Positions 41,488 through 48,985 of a stretch of 64,000 nucleotides of DNA are shown here, one piece after another. The notes below the pieces were generated by a model that did not search any database, was not told where the DNA came from, and was given only the letters and a program-made list of their open reading frames with translations. Source of the stretch: Salimicrobium halophilum (GTDB lineage: Bacteria > Bacillota > Bacilli > Bacillales > Halobacillaceae); assembly GCF_900100295.1 (NCBI RefSeq), contig NZ_FNEV01000002.1, positions 186,001 to 250,000 of the forward strand, written 5' to 3'. The position numbers were made by a program, and so were the translations under genes. How positions within the stretch are numbered: position 1 is the first letter of the stretch; every line of letters begins with the position of its first letter.

Positions 41488-41823
41488 TCAGGGATGTGAA
41501 GTTTTTCTGATCAGATAAACATCTTCAATATGGGAAGGTGCAGTTTGAATGACGGGATCTTTCCAGTATACTTTCACGTGTTCTCCCTTGTTAAATTCAT
41601 CGGATTGTTGGAATGAAGGCATATCATAGTATGTCACTTTTTCAAATCCGGTGATCGAATCAGAATCCACTATTGCTTTGTTCTCTGCTACGAAGATTTT
41701 GTCATCGCTCACAGATACTATATACCCTTGAGACGTATGTAAGGTCAACAATCGTACAGCTATGAAACCGACGAATAGCAGCCCCGCTACTATCGATAAT
41801 ATAATAACGAATCGTTTTTTCAT
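41488..41823 (-). CDS. Membrane-anchored DUF3221-like protein
   Basis: The 111-residue protein has an N-terminal helix (about 5-25) and an exported small beta-barrel: GYIVSVSDDKIFVAE, then GEHVKVYWKDPVIQTAPSHI and VYLIR. The pattern is that of DUF3221 proteins such as YobA, probably an OB-like fold. It starts at ATG 41823 with AGGGATATC context upstream (GGAGGGA). It is the second gene of a two-gene minus-strand unit. The function is unknown. Confidence 0.7.
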   Translation of the reverse strand: MKKRFVIILSIVAGLLFVGFIAVRLLTLHTSQGYIVSVSDDKIFVAENKAIVDSDSITGFEKVTYYDMPSFQQSDEFNKGEHVKVYWKDPVIQTAPSHIEDVYLIRKTSHP

Positions 41824-41839
41824 CGATATCCCTCCTTTG

Positions 41840-42004
41840 CTAACCGGTCAATATCGGAACAATAATGAGAGAAAGACCTATACTTATCAGCAGGGTCATA
41901 AGCCAGTCTCTTTTTGAGGTCGTTTTCAATAAAATGTTCATGGTGGAACTGATGAAGAAACAAACGACAAACACGATCAAAATCATGACGAGGTTGTAGT
42001 CCAA
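41840..42004 (-). CDS. Small two-helix membrane protein
   Basis: TTG 42004 lies 8 bases after a strong AGGAGGTG site and opens a 54-codon frame, LDYNLVMILIVFVVCFFISS then TMNILLKTTSKRDW and a second helix LLISIGLSLIIVPIL. The longer frame up to 42196 has no ribosome binding site and covers the divergent gene. It lies 16 bases before the DUF3221-like gene, so the two are co-transcribed. Confidence 0.55.
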   Translation of the reverse strand: MDYNLVMILIVFVVCFFISSTMNILLKTTSKRDWLMTLLISIGLSLIIVPILTG

Positions 42005-42122
42005 ATCCTGACACCTCCTGGATGTATTAAGCATTGAGAAAATGTGCGTATGTTCATTGTACCATCTGTGAAAGCTATTCAAGGGACGTACATGAAAATA
42101 TATACCAAGAGGTGTGTGGACC

Positions 42123-42407
42123 ATGTTAAGAAAATCCAGCAGCATATCAATCATTGTAGCCGGCGTTGCTTTCTTATTAGCGGCGCTGCTTGCCACGTTC
42201 TATTCCTCGTCGCGCTTTCCTACTTTCGCCATTTTCGGAATGACTATGGTAACCAGCCTCGGAGGGATCATCCTTGGAATTATCGGTCTGGTCAAAGACG
42301 ATGGAAGGCAGGCTAAACTGAATAGCACGCTCGGTATTCTTATAGGTTCAAGTTTTGTAATGCTTGCTATAATATTTATCGCTAAAGGGATTCGTTTTGT
42401 AACGTAG
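42123..42407 (+). CDS. Three-helix membrane protein
   Basis: ATG 42123 lies 7 bases after AAGAGGTG. The 94-residue product has hydrophobic helices at about 8-27, 33-53 and 68-88 and a polar loop KDDGRQAKLNST between the last two, a layout common to small DUF4190-like membrane proteins. It is convergent with the lipoprotein gene at 42426. No function is known. Confidence 0.6.
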   Translation: MLRKSSSISIIVAGVAFLLAALLATFYSSSRFPTFAIFGMTMVTSLGGIILGIIGLVKDDGRQAKLNSTLGILIGSSFVMLAIIFIAKGIRFVT

Positions 42408-42425
42408 CCTCCTTAGAATCATACA

Positions 42426-42809
42426 TCACTCATCTAAGGATTCAATGATTTCCAGTCTTTCTGCCCCACACTGGGGAGGATGAGAACTTGATTGATTTCC
42501 ATTCCAGTAAATGACGGCAGTGTCGCCTACTTCGATTTCATTGAACGTTTTCTCGTCCTCTATCGCATAATAGGCTCCGTTTTTGTTTTGAGCTAATTCT
42601 ATGATTTCTCTCGTGGACTGCTGTTCAATGTCTTCTTCCGAAATTTCCGGAATAAGCAGTACTTGATCGTAACCTTCCTCGTTTTCTTTTTTCAACGCGA
42701 TGACTCCTTCCTGCCTTTCCAGAGAAACATCGTTACTCTCACTTGTAGTTTGGGTTCCACAAGCGACTAATGTGAAACTTAAAAGAAACACTATGTATAC
42801 TCTCAGCAA
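42426..42809 (-). CDS. DUF3221-like lipoprotein
   Basis: I chose TTG 42809, 8 bases after AAGGAG; the product then opens LRVYIVFLLSFTLVAC, a compact lipoprotein signal. The exported domain begins EGVIALKKENEEGYDQVLLI and ends GDTAVIYWNGNQ followed by PPQCGAERLEI, the DUF3221 pattern shared with 41488 and with the C-terminus of 21500. The upstream 27 codons of the open frame lack a ribosome binding site. The function is unknown. Confidence 0.68.
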   Translation of the reverse strand: MLRVYIVFLLSFTLVACGTQTTSESNDVSLERQEGVIALKKENEEGYDQVLLIPEISEEDIEQQSTREIIELAQNKNGAYYAIEDEKTFNEIEVGDTAVIYWNGNQSSSHPPQCGAERLEIIESLDE

Positions 42810-42927
42810 ATTCCTCACTCCTTGGTCGATTTTTAAATCTCTCGTACGTACACGTACCAGGTGGTGTTTTCCATTTTTGGTTGCTATCATTCATAATGAA
42901 AGGGGAAAGTAATAAGGGGGCGTTATT

Positions 42928-43311
42928 CTGAGACGATCGACTATAGTTTTGTCTGTTTTCCTCATGCTGCTGATGGCCGGTTGCGGTTTGGAAACAAAGA
43001 CACTGAAGGGGTTCTACGATGGTAACTTAGATGAAGTTTCCAAAGTGGCCATCACAGATGGGAATACAGGGAAAAGAAAGATGATAGAAGATAAAAACAC
43101 TGTAGAAGCGTTTCTGAATGAAATGAAAGACATTGAATTTATACCGGAGGACAACCAAGAACCACGAGATGGGTTCAATTACGCTGTTACCTTTTACGAA
43201 AACGAAAAAGAAACCTTCCAATTTGGAATGACTCAAGTCAATGACCATTATTACCACACGGAACCCGACATTTTCCCGATTGTGGATGACTTCTACGAAA
43301 CCATTGATTAG
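42928..43311 (+). CDS. Small lipoprotein with apparent CTG start
   Basis: The lipoprotein signal is complete only if read from CTG 42928, 7 bases after GGGGG: (M)RRSTIVLSVFLMLLMAGC. The first conventional start in frame, TTG 42949, would remove both arginines and lacks a ribosome binding site. ATT 42925 is another near-cognate option. The exported domain (VSKVAITDGNTG, KNTVEAFLNEM, YAVTFYENEKETFQF) is related to the exported part of 30106. It lies just before the second PH-like gene. Confidence 0.6.
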   Translation: MRRSTIVLSVFLMLLMAGCGLETKTLKGFYDGNLDEVSKVAITDGNTGKRKMIEDKNTVEAFLNEMKDIEFIPEDNQEPRDGFNYAVTFYENEKETFQFGMTQVNDHYYHTEPDIFPIVDDFYETID

Positions 43312-43440
43312 AAAAATGTGTTTATTAACTTATTTCACCATAACCCTCATCACGTTAGAAAAGATTAATCGAAACGTTTTCCCGAGCGAAACGTAGAAGA
43401 GACATGTGCAAAAAAGATGCATGGGGAAGGAGGAGTGTAC

Positions 43441-43896
43441 GTGAACGAAGGTACGGTTCGATTGCCTTACAGAATCTCTAAGGAATGGAACAAGAAAGCG
43501 AGAGGGCATCTTTTCGCTGCTCTTGTAGCACTCGGAACAAACGTATATTTGCTGATGGACATGGAGAGTAGGTTAAGGGTGCCCTGGTTCATCATTGGCG
43601 TGACGTTGTTTCTTGTAATCTTGGAAACAACGAGGGCTGTTAACTATTTCAAACGCCCGGAACGTGACTATGCAATCATCGAAGATACCACGCTGTTCCT
43701 TGATCGGGGGCTTTTGCTTCCGAGAAAAAAGGTGCCACTGAGTATGGTCAAGGACACGGAACATCAGGAGGAGGAATTCGTGATCAAACAGAACCACAAT
43801 CAGGAAGACATCCCTATTGAAATAGATGCTTTGGAAGAAAAAGACTTCGCTTATCTGCGACAGACCTTGGATAACTATCTGGAGGAGAGTGTGTGA
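43441..43896 (+). CDS. Two-helix membrane protein with PH-like domain, copy 2
   Basis: GTG 43441 follows GGAAGGAGGAG. The 151-residue product is a paralogue of 29584: two hydrophobic helices (about 22-37 and 42-60), then TTRAVNYFKRPERDYAIIED, RGLLLPRKKVPLSMV and a C-terminal helix DFAYLRQTLDNYLEE. It overlaps the ATPase gene that follows (GTGA), so it is coupled to it, unlike copy 1. The function is unknown. Confidence 0.68.
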   Translation: MNEGTVRLPYRISKEWNKKARGHLFAALVALGTNVYLLMDMESRLRVPWFIIGVTLFLVILETTRAVNYFKRPERDYAIIEDTTLFLDRGLLLPRKKVPLSMVKDTEHQEEEFVIKQNHNQEDIPIEIDALEEKDFAYLRQTLDNYLEESV

Positions 43897-44663
43897 GCAA
43901 ACGGACGCAAGATAATCAATACATAAAAAGAATTACATTAAAAGAGAAAGCAGAAGCAGCGAGACACTACTTCCCTTTGAATCTTCCCCTTTTTCAATCT
44001 TTTCAAGAGATGGAAATGCACCCGAATGTGACGTTCGTCGTCGGAGAAAATGGAAGTGGAAAATCGACGTTCCTGGAAGCTGTGGCAGTTGCGTTAGGAT
44101 TCAATCCGGAAGGCGGCACGAAAAATTTCAACTTTTCCACCTACGATTCCCATTCGGATCTGCATGAGTATCTAAGGGTGGCACGCGGACCATACAGACC
44201 TCAAGATTCGTTCTTTTTCCGTGCGGAGACTTTCTATAATGTGGCTACGCATATCGAGGAGCTCGACCGTGGCCCTGGAGGAGGAAGGATCATCGATTCC
44301 TATGGTGGGACTTCTCTACATGAACAGTCTCATGGGGAGTCCTTTTTCGCAGCGTTCATGGAACGGTTCGGTGGGGAAGGTCTCTATATTCTTGATGAAC
44401 CGGAAGCTGCTCTGTCACCGCTTCGCCAGATATCGATGCTGTCACGTATGGATGAGCTTGTCCGAGATGGGTCCCAGTTCCTCATTTCAACTCATTCGCC
44501 ACTCCTCACGGCGTATCCTCATGCGGCGATCTATCAGATTTCCGAGGAGGGCATGGAAAAAGTGAAAGTAGAAGAAACAGAGCATTATCAGGTGATGAGT
44601 CAATTTTTCGAAGACAGAGAAAGGCTTTTTCATCATCTGTTTGAAGGAGAGGGAGAGTCGTGA
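43893..44663 (+). CDS. AAA/ABC-type stand-alone ATPase
   Basis: The 256-residue protein has Walker A VVGENGSGKSTFLEA (about residues 48-62), a signature-like SLHEQSHGESFF and Walker B LYILDEPEAAL with the adjacent ISTHSPLLTAYP. This is the single-domain AAA family ATPase common in Firmicutes, related to ABC and SMC heads but without a coiled coil or membrane partner. It starts at GTG 43893, overlapping the PH-like gene, and its stop overlaps the next gene. Its role is unknown; some relatives work in defence systems, but no nuclease is present here. Confidence 0.85.
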   Translation: MSKRTQDNQYIKRITLKEKAEAARHYFPLNLPLFQSFQEMEMHPNVTFVVGENGSGKSTFLEAVAVALGFNPEGGTKNFNFSTYDSHSDLHEYLRVARGPYRPQDSFFFRAETFYNVATHIEELDRGPGGGRIIDSYGGTSLHEQSHGESFFAAFMERFGGEGLYILDEPEAALSPLRQISMLSRMDELVRDGSQFLISTHSPLLTAYPHAAIYQISEEGMEKVKVEETEHYQVMSQFFEDRERLFHHLFEGEGES

Positions 44664-45163
44664 AGTATATCGCAGTATTCGTTGGGGTTTTCTTTTTTGG
44701 AGTGATCGTCTACCTGTTCAGTTTTTCAGGGGATGGAAAGCTCGAAGTGGTAGAAGAAGGGGATGTATCGATCAGCTTCTCACAAAATAGTGAAACGATT
44801 GCGTCAGAGGAGGGAGTAGCTTGTTTCGAATCTGAAGAGTGTAACGTCAGTGAAGTGATGACGCAAAATAGGAGTCTCCAGAAACAGACGGAGGGGATGG
44901 AAGCTGTAACGGTACAGGAAGGTGTTCCGATAACTGTAGAAACGACAGGTCCTGAACCTTCCGGAGTCCAAGCCAATATTCTTGAGGTGGACGAATACAC
45001 TGGGTCTTCGATGGAGGCGGAAACAGTACAGGATGGTTCCTTTGAATTGAATGGCGAAGGAGAAAAGTACGTAGAAATAACGGCTGTGTGGCGGAAGGAA
45101 GAGCAGCAGAACAAAGCTGGAGCGGTTATTTCCCGGGTAATGAAGGTGAACGTCGTAGAGTAA
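44660..45163 (+). CDS. Single-span exported protein, unknown
   Basis: GTG 44660 overlaps the ATPase stop. The 167-residue product has one N-terminal helix (about 3-22) and an acidic, beta-rich exported domain containing two cysteines (GVACFESEECNV) likely to pair. The C-terminal half (VPITVETTGPEPSGVQANIL, EKYVEITAVWR) looks like an Ig-like sandwich. It completes the 43441-45163 coupled unit. No family was recognised. Confidence 0.65.
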   Translation: MKYIAVFVGVFFFGVIVYLFSFSGDGKLEVVEEGDVSISFSQNSETIASEEGVACFESEECNVSEVMTQNRSLQKQTEGMEAVTVQEGVPITVETTGPEPSGVQANILEVDEYTGSSMEAETVQDGSFELNGEGEKYVEITAVWRKEEQQNKAGAVISRVMKVNVVE

Positions 45164-45194
45164 AAGAATATTTATAAGGGAGTGATCATATACG

Positions 45195-45512
45195 ATGGAT
45201 TTGATTGTTGGTTTTCTGATAATACTTGTGCTAGGAGCAGTGATCAGCTTTGTTACCATAGCACTTATTCCGGACTATAGAAAAAACAGAATTATCGCAG
45301 GCCTTATCATAGTTCTGATTTCTCCTGTTTTACTATTGCTGTCTTTTAGTGTGCTAGGGGGCGGAATAGGTGCAGGAGCGATTGGTGCTCTTGTTGGGAT
45401 CTCTATACTATTAGCTGGACTAACTACTTTCATTGTAGGGATATTCACAAGCGATAAGTATAAACTCGGAGCATTAGAAAAAGAGAAAGAAAAACAAAAG
45501 GAACTCTATTGA
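45195..45512 (+). CDS. Three-helix membrane protein
   Basis: ATG 45195 lies behind AGGGAGTG. The 105-residue product has hydrophobic helices at about 3-24, 32-52 and 55-86, the last rich in glycine and alanine, and a lysine-rich charged tail. It is probably the last gene of the preceding unit. No family was recognised. Confidence 0.6.
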   Translation: MDLIVGFLIILVLGAVISFVTIALIPDYRKNRIIAGLIIVLISPVLLLLSFSVLGGGIGAGAIGALVGISILLAGLTTFIVGIFTSDKYKLGALEKEKEKQKELY

Positions 45513-45630
45513 ACTACCCTCACCTACGTCGTCGTTGAGCGGGGAGTCTTCTCGCCTAAAGCTGATAAACAAACTTTAATTAAGTGAGCACTGTCCTTTT
45601 TCTGTACTATCATGTATATTTTGCAGGTAA

Positions 45631-45726
45631 CAAGTCGTCTTAGAAGCTTATGATAACTCCATTTCTTATGAAAGTGACGAGCTGCCGGAATGGGTTCGTC
45701 CCATTAAAGAACATTTGAAAGGGTAA
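45631..45726 (+). pseudogene. Possible C-terminal gene fragment
   Basis: A 31-codon stretch after a stop codon reads VVLEAYDNSISYESDELPEW and then VRPIKEHLKG before TAA. It has protein-like composition but no start codon or ribosome binding site. It may be the tail of an eroded gene. I cannot name a parent family. Confidence 0.25.
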
Positions 45727-45828
45727 TACAGAACTCCATGATACTGTCCGGCAATGGGGCAGTTCAAAATATACTTGAACTCGAATATTCCAGACTAGGG
45801 GATTTAGTTGGAGAGGCGCTATGTAAGA

Positions 45829-45863
45829 AGAGGAACTTCCATAAAAAGGGGAAGTTCTTTTTT
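45829..45863 (+). terminator. Rho-independent terminator
   Basis: GAACTTCC (45833-45840) pairs with GGAAGTTC (45850-45857), followed by six T residues. It ends whatever transcript crosses this otherwise gene-poor stretch. Confidence 0.7.
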
Positions 45864-45902
45864 GATAGTAATATCAACACTAAACGGTAACAGAGCTTTG
45901 AA

Positions 45903-46048
45903 AATAAAAAATCCTCCTGCTCAGGCAGAAGGGTTGTACAGTCCGAAAGGCCCGGATGGATAAACGTGTGTGTGCAGATGAGTTGTTCCGCAAAAAGGGA
46001 GAACTCCCACCCTTATCCAAAAGAACCTTTCTTATGTAACGACTGTAT
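45903..46048 (-). ncRNA. Candidate independent small RNA with promoter and terminator
   Basis: On the minus strand a SigA-like promoter is followed by about 145 bases that fold as a long rod. TACAGTC (46047-46041) pairs with GACTGTA (45943-45937), and GGATAA (46018-46013) pairs with TTATCC (45963-45958). An internal GGGAG/CTCCC hairpin lies at 46011-46000. The transcript ends at a CCTTCTGC/GCAGGAGG hairpin plus T tract. There is no coding frame. The rod with internal bubbles recalls 6S RNA in shape, but I see no sequence match to a known RNA. Confidence 0.55.
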
Positions 46049-46054
46049 AGTTCT

Positions 46055-46083
46055 ATTATACATAACGGATTTTTTTACGTAAA
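46055..46083 (-). promoter_or_regulatory. SigA-type promoter of the candidate small RNA
   Basis: On the minus strand TTTACG (46083-46078) and a perfect TATAAT (46060-46055) are separated by 17 bases. Confidence 0.6.
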
Positions 46084-46190
46084 TACAAAACTTAATATTT
46101 CTGTAATTTTCCTGTAACATTTACCTTTAAATAAAGATACTTCGCTTCAAAGGTAAATATTGATAGAAAACCCTTCATTTTTTCCATCAT

Positions 46191-46844
46191 TCAGTCGGAG
46201 GTAAGACCTAGCCACTTTTTGACCGGTTCTCTGAAGTAATACGTAATTCCGAGAAGCGTGAAGAATACGAAAACGGCTATGATGATGGTAGTCGTGTTCC
46301 CTGAGGCGATACTCGATCCGAGGAAACTGTAGGCGAACGTGCCGGGAATCATCCCTAGCACCGTAGCGGTAATAAAGGACTTGAATTGGACTTTCGCGAT
46401 TCCTCCCGCGTAACTGAGCAGGTCAAAACTTACAATCGGAATCAGGCGCAGAATGAATATATAGAGGAATCCCCGTTTGTTCATCTGATCGAATAATTTC
46501 TCGGACCAGGAGAAGTTGTCCATCTTTACGACTGACGTGCCAAAGATCCTGGCAAGAACGTAGCCAGTCGTGGCAGCTCCGGTAGCACCGACAATGATAT
46601 ACAGGACGCCCGGCCATACCCCGAAGGCAAGCCCCGCTCCGAGAGAAAGGACGGAGGTAGGGAAGAAGATGAGAGGTCCGATCGTATAGATGAGGAGAAA
46701 GATGAATGGGCCCCACCAGCCGAAGGACAGAACGAAGTCTCTTATGTCAGAAGGACGGATGTTGAAATGGAAATGGGTGAAATAGAAGATGGTTGCGAAT
46801 ACAGCGAGAATCAGAGATATTTTCAAAAAACGTCTGGGTGTCAC
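46191..46844 (-). CDS. TVP38/TMEM64 (VTT domain) membrane protein
   Basis: The 217-residue protein has about six helices and the VTT-domain motif FFPTSVLSLGAGLAFGVWPG. It also has GATGAATTGYVLARIFG and FILRLIPIVSFDLLSYAGGI, as in the TVP38/DedA superfamily, whose members move lipids or anions across the membrane. It starts at GTG 46844 with GGGAGGGG upstream. The gene is monocistronic. The substrate is unknown. Confidence 0.9.
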   Translation of the reverse strand: MTPRRFLKISLILAVFATIFYFTHFHFNIRPSDIRDFVLSFGWWGPFIFLLIYTIGPLIFFPTSVLSLGAGLAFGVWPGVLYIIVGATGAATTGYVLARIFGTSVVKMDNFSWSEKLFDQMNKRGFLYIFILRLIPIVSFDLLSYAGGIAKVQFKSFITATVLGMIPGTFAYSFLGSSIASGNTTTIIIAVFVFFTLLGITYYFREPVKKWLGLTSD

Positions 46845-47004
46845 GGTTTCCCCTCCCTTTCGATGCCTGTTTTATCAAACGGTAAGCTAATTATGGCATA
46901 CAAACGGTGAGCTGTCTTACAAAACAGAATAGCTACGATCAATTCGATGGGAAGTGAAACATAGCTGCTATGGAAATCGTAGGAATAATGGAGGAGGGAT
47001 AGGC

Positions 47005-47262
47005 ATGAGTGTTAAAGTGAAAGACAAAGGAGCAACGGTTCGGATCCGCTGGATGTTCTCGAAGGCGGATATTTTGAAAAAAGATATTACGCGTGTCTTC
47101 GATTTGGAGGACTACGCCGGAGATGCCAGCATCGATTATTATTTCGGTCATCCGACGGTCAATATGGATCGGATAGTGATAGAAGCGGGGAAGGAACGTT
47201 ACCTCATTTACACGAATAACGGGTATAACTTGAAAAATTATCTGGAGAAAGCACTCCGATGA
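47005..47262 (+). CDS. Small PH-like protein, SunI/YnzG-like
   Basis: ATG 47005 follows GGAGGGA. The 85-residue protein is a compact beta-rich domain with MSVKVKDKGATVRIRWMFSK, a helix-breaking KKDITRVFDLEDYAG and a C-terminal helix YNLKNYLEKAL. This resembles the small bacterial PH-like domains of the SunI/YnzG group. The longer frame from 46954 lacks a ribosome binding site. The function is unknown. Confidence 0.5.
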   Translation: MSVKVKDKGATVRIRWMFSKADILKKDITRVFDLEDYAGDASIDYYFGHPTVNMDRIVIEAGKERYLIYTNNGYNLKNYLEKALR

Positions 47263-47315
47263 TTTAAGCCACAGACGTGGGAGGAGTGTCTAATAGATGA
47301 AGAAGGTGATGGCCA

Positions 47316-47825
47316 GTGAATCGACGACTTGTGAAGAAAGCGCAGAAGGGAGATGACGAAGCCTTTCTGCGTCTGTTCCAACAGTATGAACATGATTTGT
47401 ACCGGACCGCTTTCGTCTATATGAAGAACAAGGACGATGCGCTCGATATCGTCCAGGAAGTCGCTTATAAATCGTTCAAAAAAATAGATACGCTAAGAAC
47501 GCCCGCTTACTTCAAAACATGGCTGATCCGCATGACAATCAATACGGCTCTGAACACGTTGAAGAAAGAAAAGCGCCTCGTGACGCTCGACCCTGAACAT
47601 GAGTCCTTCATTGAAGGAGAGGAACCGGATATTCCTGAAACATTCTCCCTTCATCAACTTATCGATGAGCTCGGGGAGAATGAGAAATCGATCGTCCTTT
47701 TGAAATATTACTATGGCTACACCTTCCCCGAAATCGCAGAGATCTTACATATTCCGCTCGGCACAGCAAAATCCATTCTTTACCGGGCGCTGAAAACACT
47801 TCGGAAGGAGGGGTTCGATGAGTAA
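47316..47825 (+). CDS. ECF-type RNA polymerase sigma factor
   Basis: The 169-residue protein has sigma region 2 at about 10-75 (YRTAFVYMKNKDDALDIVQE) and region 4 at about 112-165 (LLKYYYGYTFPEIAEILHIP, GTAKSILYRALKTLRKE). It starts at GTG 47316 behind AAGGTGATGG. It resembles the SigV-like ECF sigma factors. Its gene overlaps the next one by 8 bases; that product is a membrane protein with a short cytoplasmic N-terminus, the expected layout of an anti-sigma factor. Confidence 0.9.
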   Translation: MNRRLVKKAQKGDDEAFLRLFQQYEHDLYRTAFVYMKNKDDALDIVQEVAYKSFKKIDTLRTPAYFKTWLIRMTINTALNTLKKEKRLVTLDPEHESFIEGEEPDIPETFSLHQLIDELGENEKSIVLLKYYYGYTFPEIAEILHIPLGTAKSILYRALKTLRKEGFDE

Positions 47826-48345
47826 GCGGATGCAGCGGGAAATGAACAAAATCGATATACCGGACGAACTCGGCGAACGTTCCCTTCGTGGTGTCAGAAA
47901 AGCATGGAAGGAAAAGCCTGTCCGCAGACGTCCGAATGGAGGACTCATTGCGATCGTTGCCGCTTTATTTCTCCTGATCGGTGGAGGAATCATCACGTCG
48001 ATTTCTCTACAACAACAGGGAGACTACAGTTCATCGGAATCTTCTTCGGAAAGTGCCGAGTCCTCGGGAGATATGGAAGCGGCGGAAGAAAGCGCTAGAG
48101 TGGAAGGGTTGGTACTGGTGAACGGTGAAATATATAGAAGAATCTATGAACAGGGAGCCGCGGTGCAAGTAGAGATTGGTACCATCAAAGAGAAAGTGGC
48201 AGCTCGAGAATCCCTCGAGGAGAATCTCACCTCCACCGTGCTAGAAGAAGGAACCGTCCTTTATAACACAGAGGAAGAAGGAGTGCTGGCTGCAGAGCTT
48301 CCGGAAGGGGAGTATCTTTATTTCGTAAAGGAAGGTAGAGAATGA
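47818..48345 (+). CDS. Probable membrane anti-sigma factor
   Basis: The 175-residue protein has a basic cytoplasmic N-terminus of about 40 residues (QREMNKIDIPDELGERSLRG). One membrane helix follows (about 42-63), then a serine- and glutamate-rich linker and an exported domain. No zinc-binding ZAS motif is visible. The position, directly overlapping the sigma gene, and the topology argue for an anti-sigma role. The gene's stop overlaps the next ATG. Confidence 0.62.
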   Translation: MSKRMQREMNKIDIPDELGERSLRGVRKAWKEKPVRRRPNGGLIAIVAALFLLIGGGIITSISLQQQGDYSSSESSSESAESSGDMEAAEESARVEGLVLVNGEIYRRIYEQGAAVQVEIGTIKEKVAARESLEENLTSTVLEEGTVLYNTEEEGVLAAELPEGEYLYFVKEGRE

Positions 48346-48692
48346 AGCGAGGAACGAGGAAAAAAGTAATGGCAGGTTCGATCGTCGCAATCCTCCTGGT
48401 CACGCTTGCCATCGTACCTGCGAAACTGAGAAGCATGGATGTGGATGATTTTTCAGCAAGCGAGGAAAATTTCTTCCGCCACGCCATCGCTTCGACGTCC
48501 GGGACGCTTGAGAACCCGTTGGAACGCATGCTTATCCTCGGGTATCGGATCGATGAAATGGAGAAAGTGAATGGTGTTCCTGTAGAAGCTACGGTCGAAG
48601 CAATCACCTTTTTCGGCGTCACAGGAGCGGGCGTCCGCGTAGATCAAAACGGGGCATCTGTCGAACACAGGAGCTATACACCAGGGAGGTGA
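48342..48692 (+). CDS. Membrane-anchored exported protein of the sigma operon
   Basis: The ATG overlaps the anti-sigma stop. The 116-residue product has a basic start (MKRGTRKK), one helix (about 10-26) and an exported alpha/beta domain ending EAITFFGVTGAGVRVDQNG. No family was recognised. It is likely part of the same stress-response unit. Confidence 0.6.
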   Translation: MKRGTRKKVMAGSIVAILLVTLAIVPAKLRSMDVDDFSASEENFFRHAIASTSGTLENPLERMLILGYRIDEMEKVNGVPVEATVEAITFFGVTGAGVRVDQNGASVEHRSYTPGR

Positions 48693-48696
48693 AGGA

Positions 48697-48972
48697 ATGA
48701 AACGCGCATTCAGTTATGGAGTCGGGTCTCTCGCGGTCATTTCTCTGATTGCGTTTATAAATATGGGTATGTTCCAAACGATCGTCAGCCTTGTGGGAGG
48801 TATCTGCTTGGTGGCGTCCGCTCTATTGTTACGAACGATGATTGGGGTGGGGCCGAGGTCGTCAGGCGTAACGGCTCAAGGCGAAGATGATCCGAAAGAC
48901 AAACGCCTCGGTATGCATATAGGTATTTTCGGTCTCCCATATCTGGTAACAACTGTGCTATTTTTGTTGTAG
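48697..48972 (+). CDS. Small membrane protein, DUF5316-like
   Basis: The ATG lies 4 bases after the previous stop. The 91-residue product has three hydrophobic helices (about 6-23, 27-50 and 73-91) and a charged loop GEDDPKDKRLGMH. The layout resembles DUF5316 membrane proteins, but this rests on topology only. It is co-transcribed with the sigma factor unit. Confidence 0.5.
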   Translation: MKRAFSYGVGSLAVISLIAFINMGMFQTIVSLVGGICLVASALLLRTMIGVGPRSSGVTAQGEDDPKDKRLGMHIGIFGLPYLVTTVLFLL

Positions 48973-48985
48973 AGGAGGAGATTCG

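Noticed and set aside
42005-42196. 64-codon N-terminal extension of the small membrane gene at 41840
   Set aside because: It covers the promoter region and start of the divergent gene at 42123, and the strong AGGAGGTG site supports a start at 42004.
45738-45890. 50-codon plus-strand frame in the gene-poor stretch
   Set aside because: It reads straight through a clear terminator hairpin and T tract, and no ribosome binding site precedes it.
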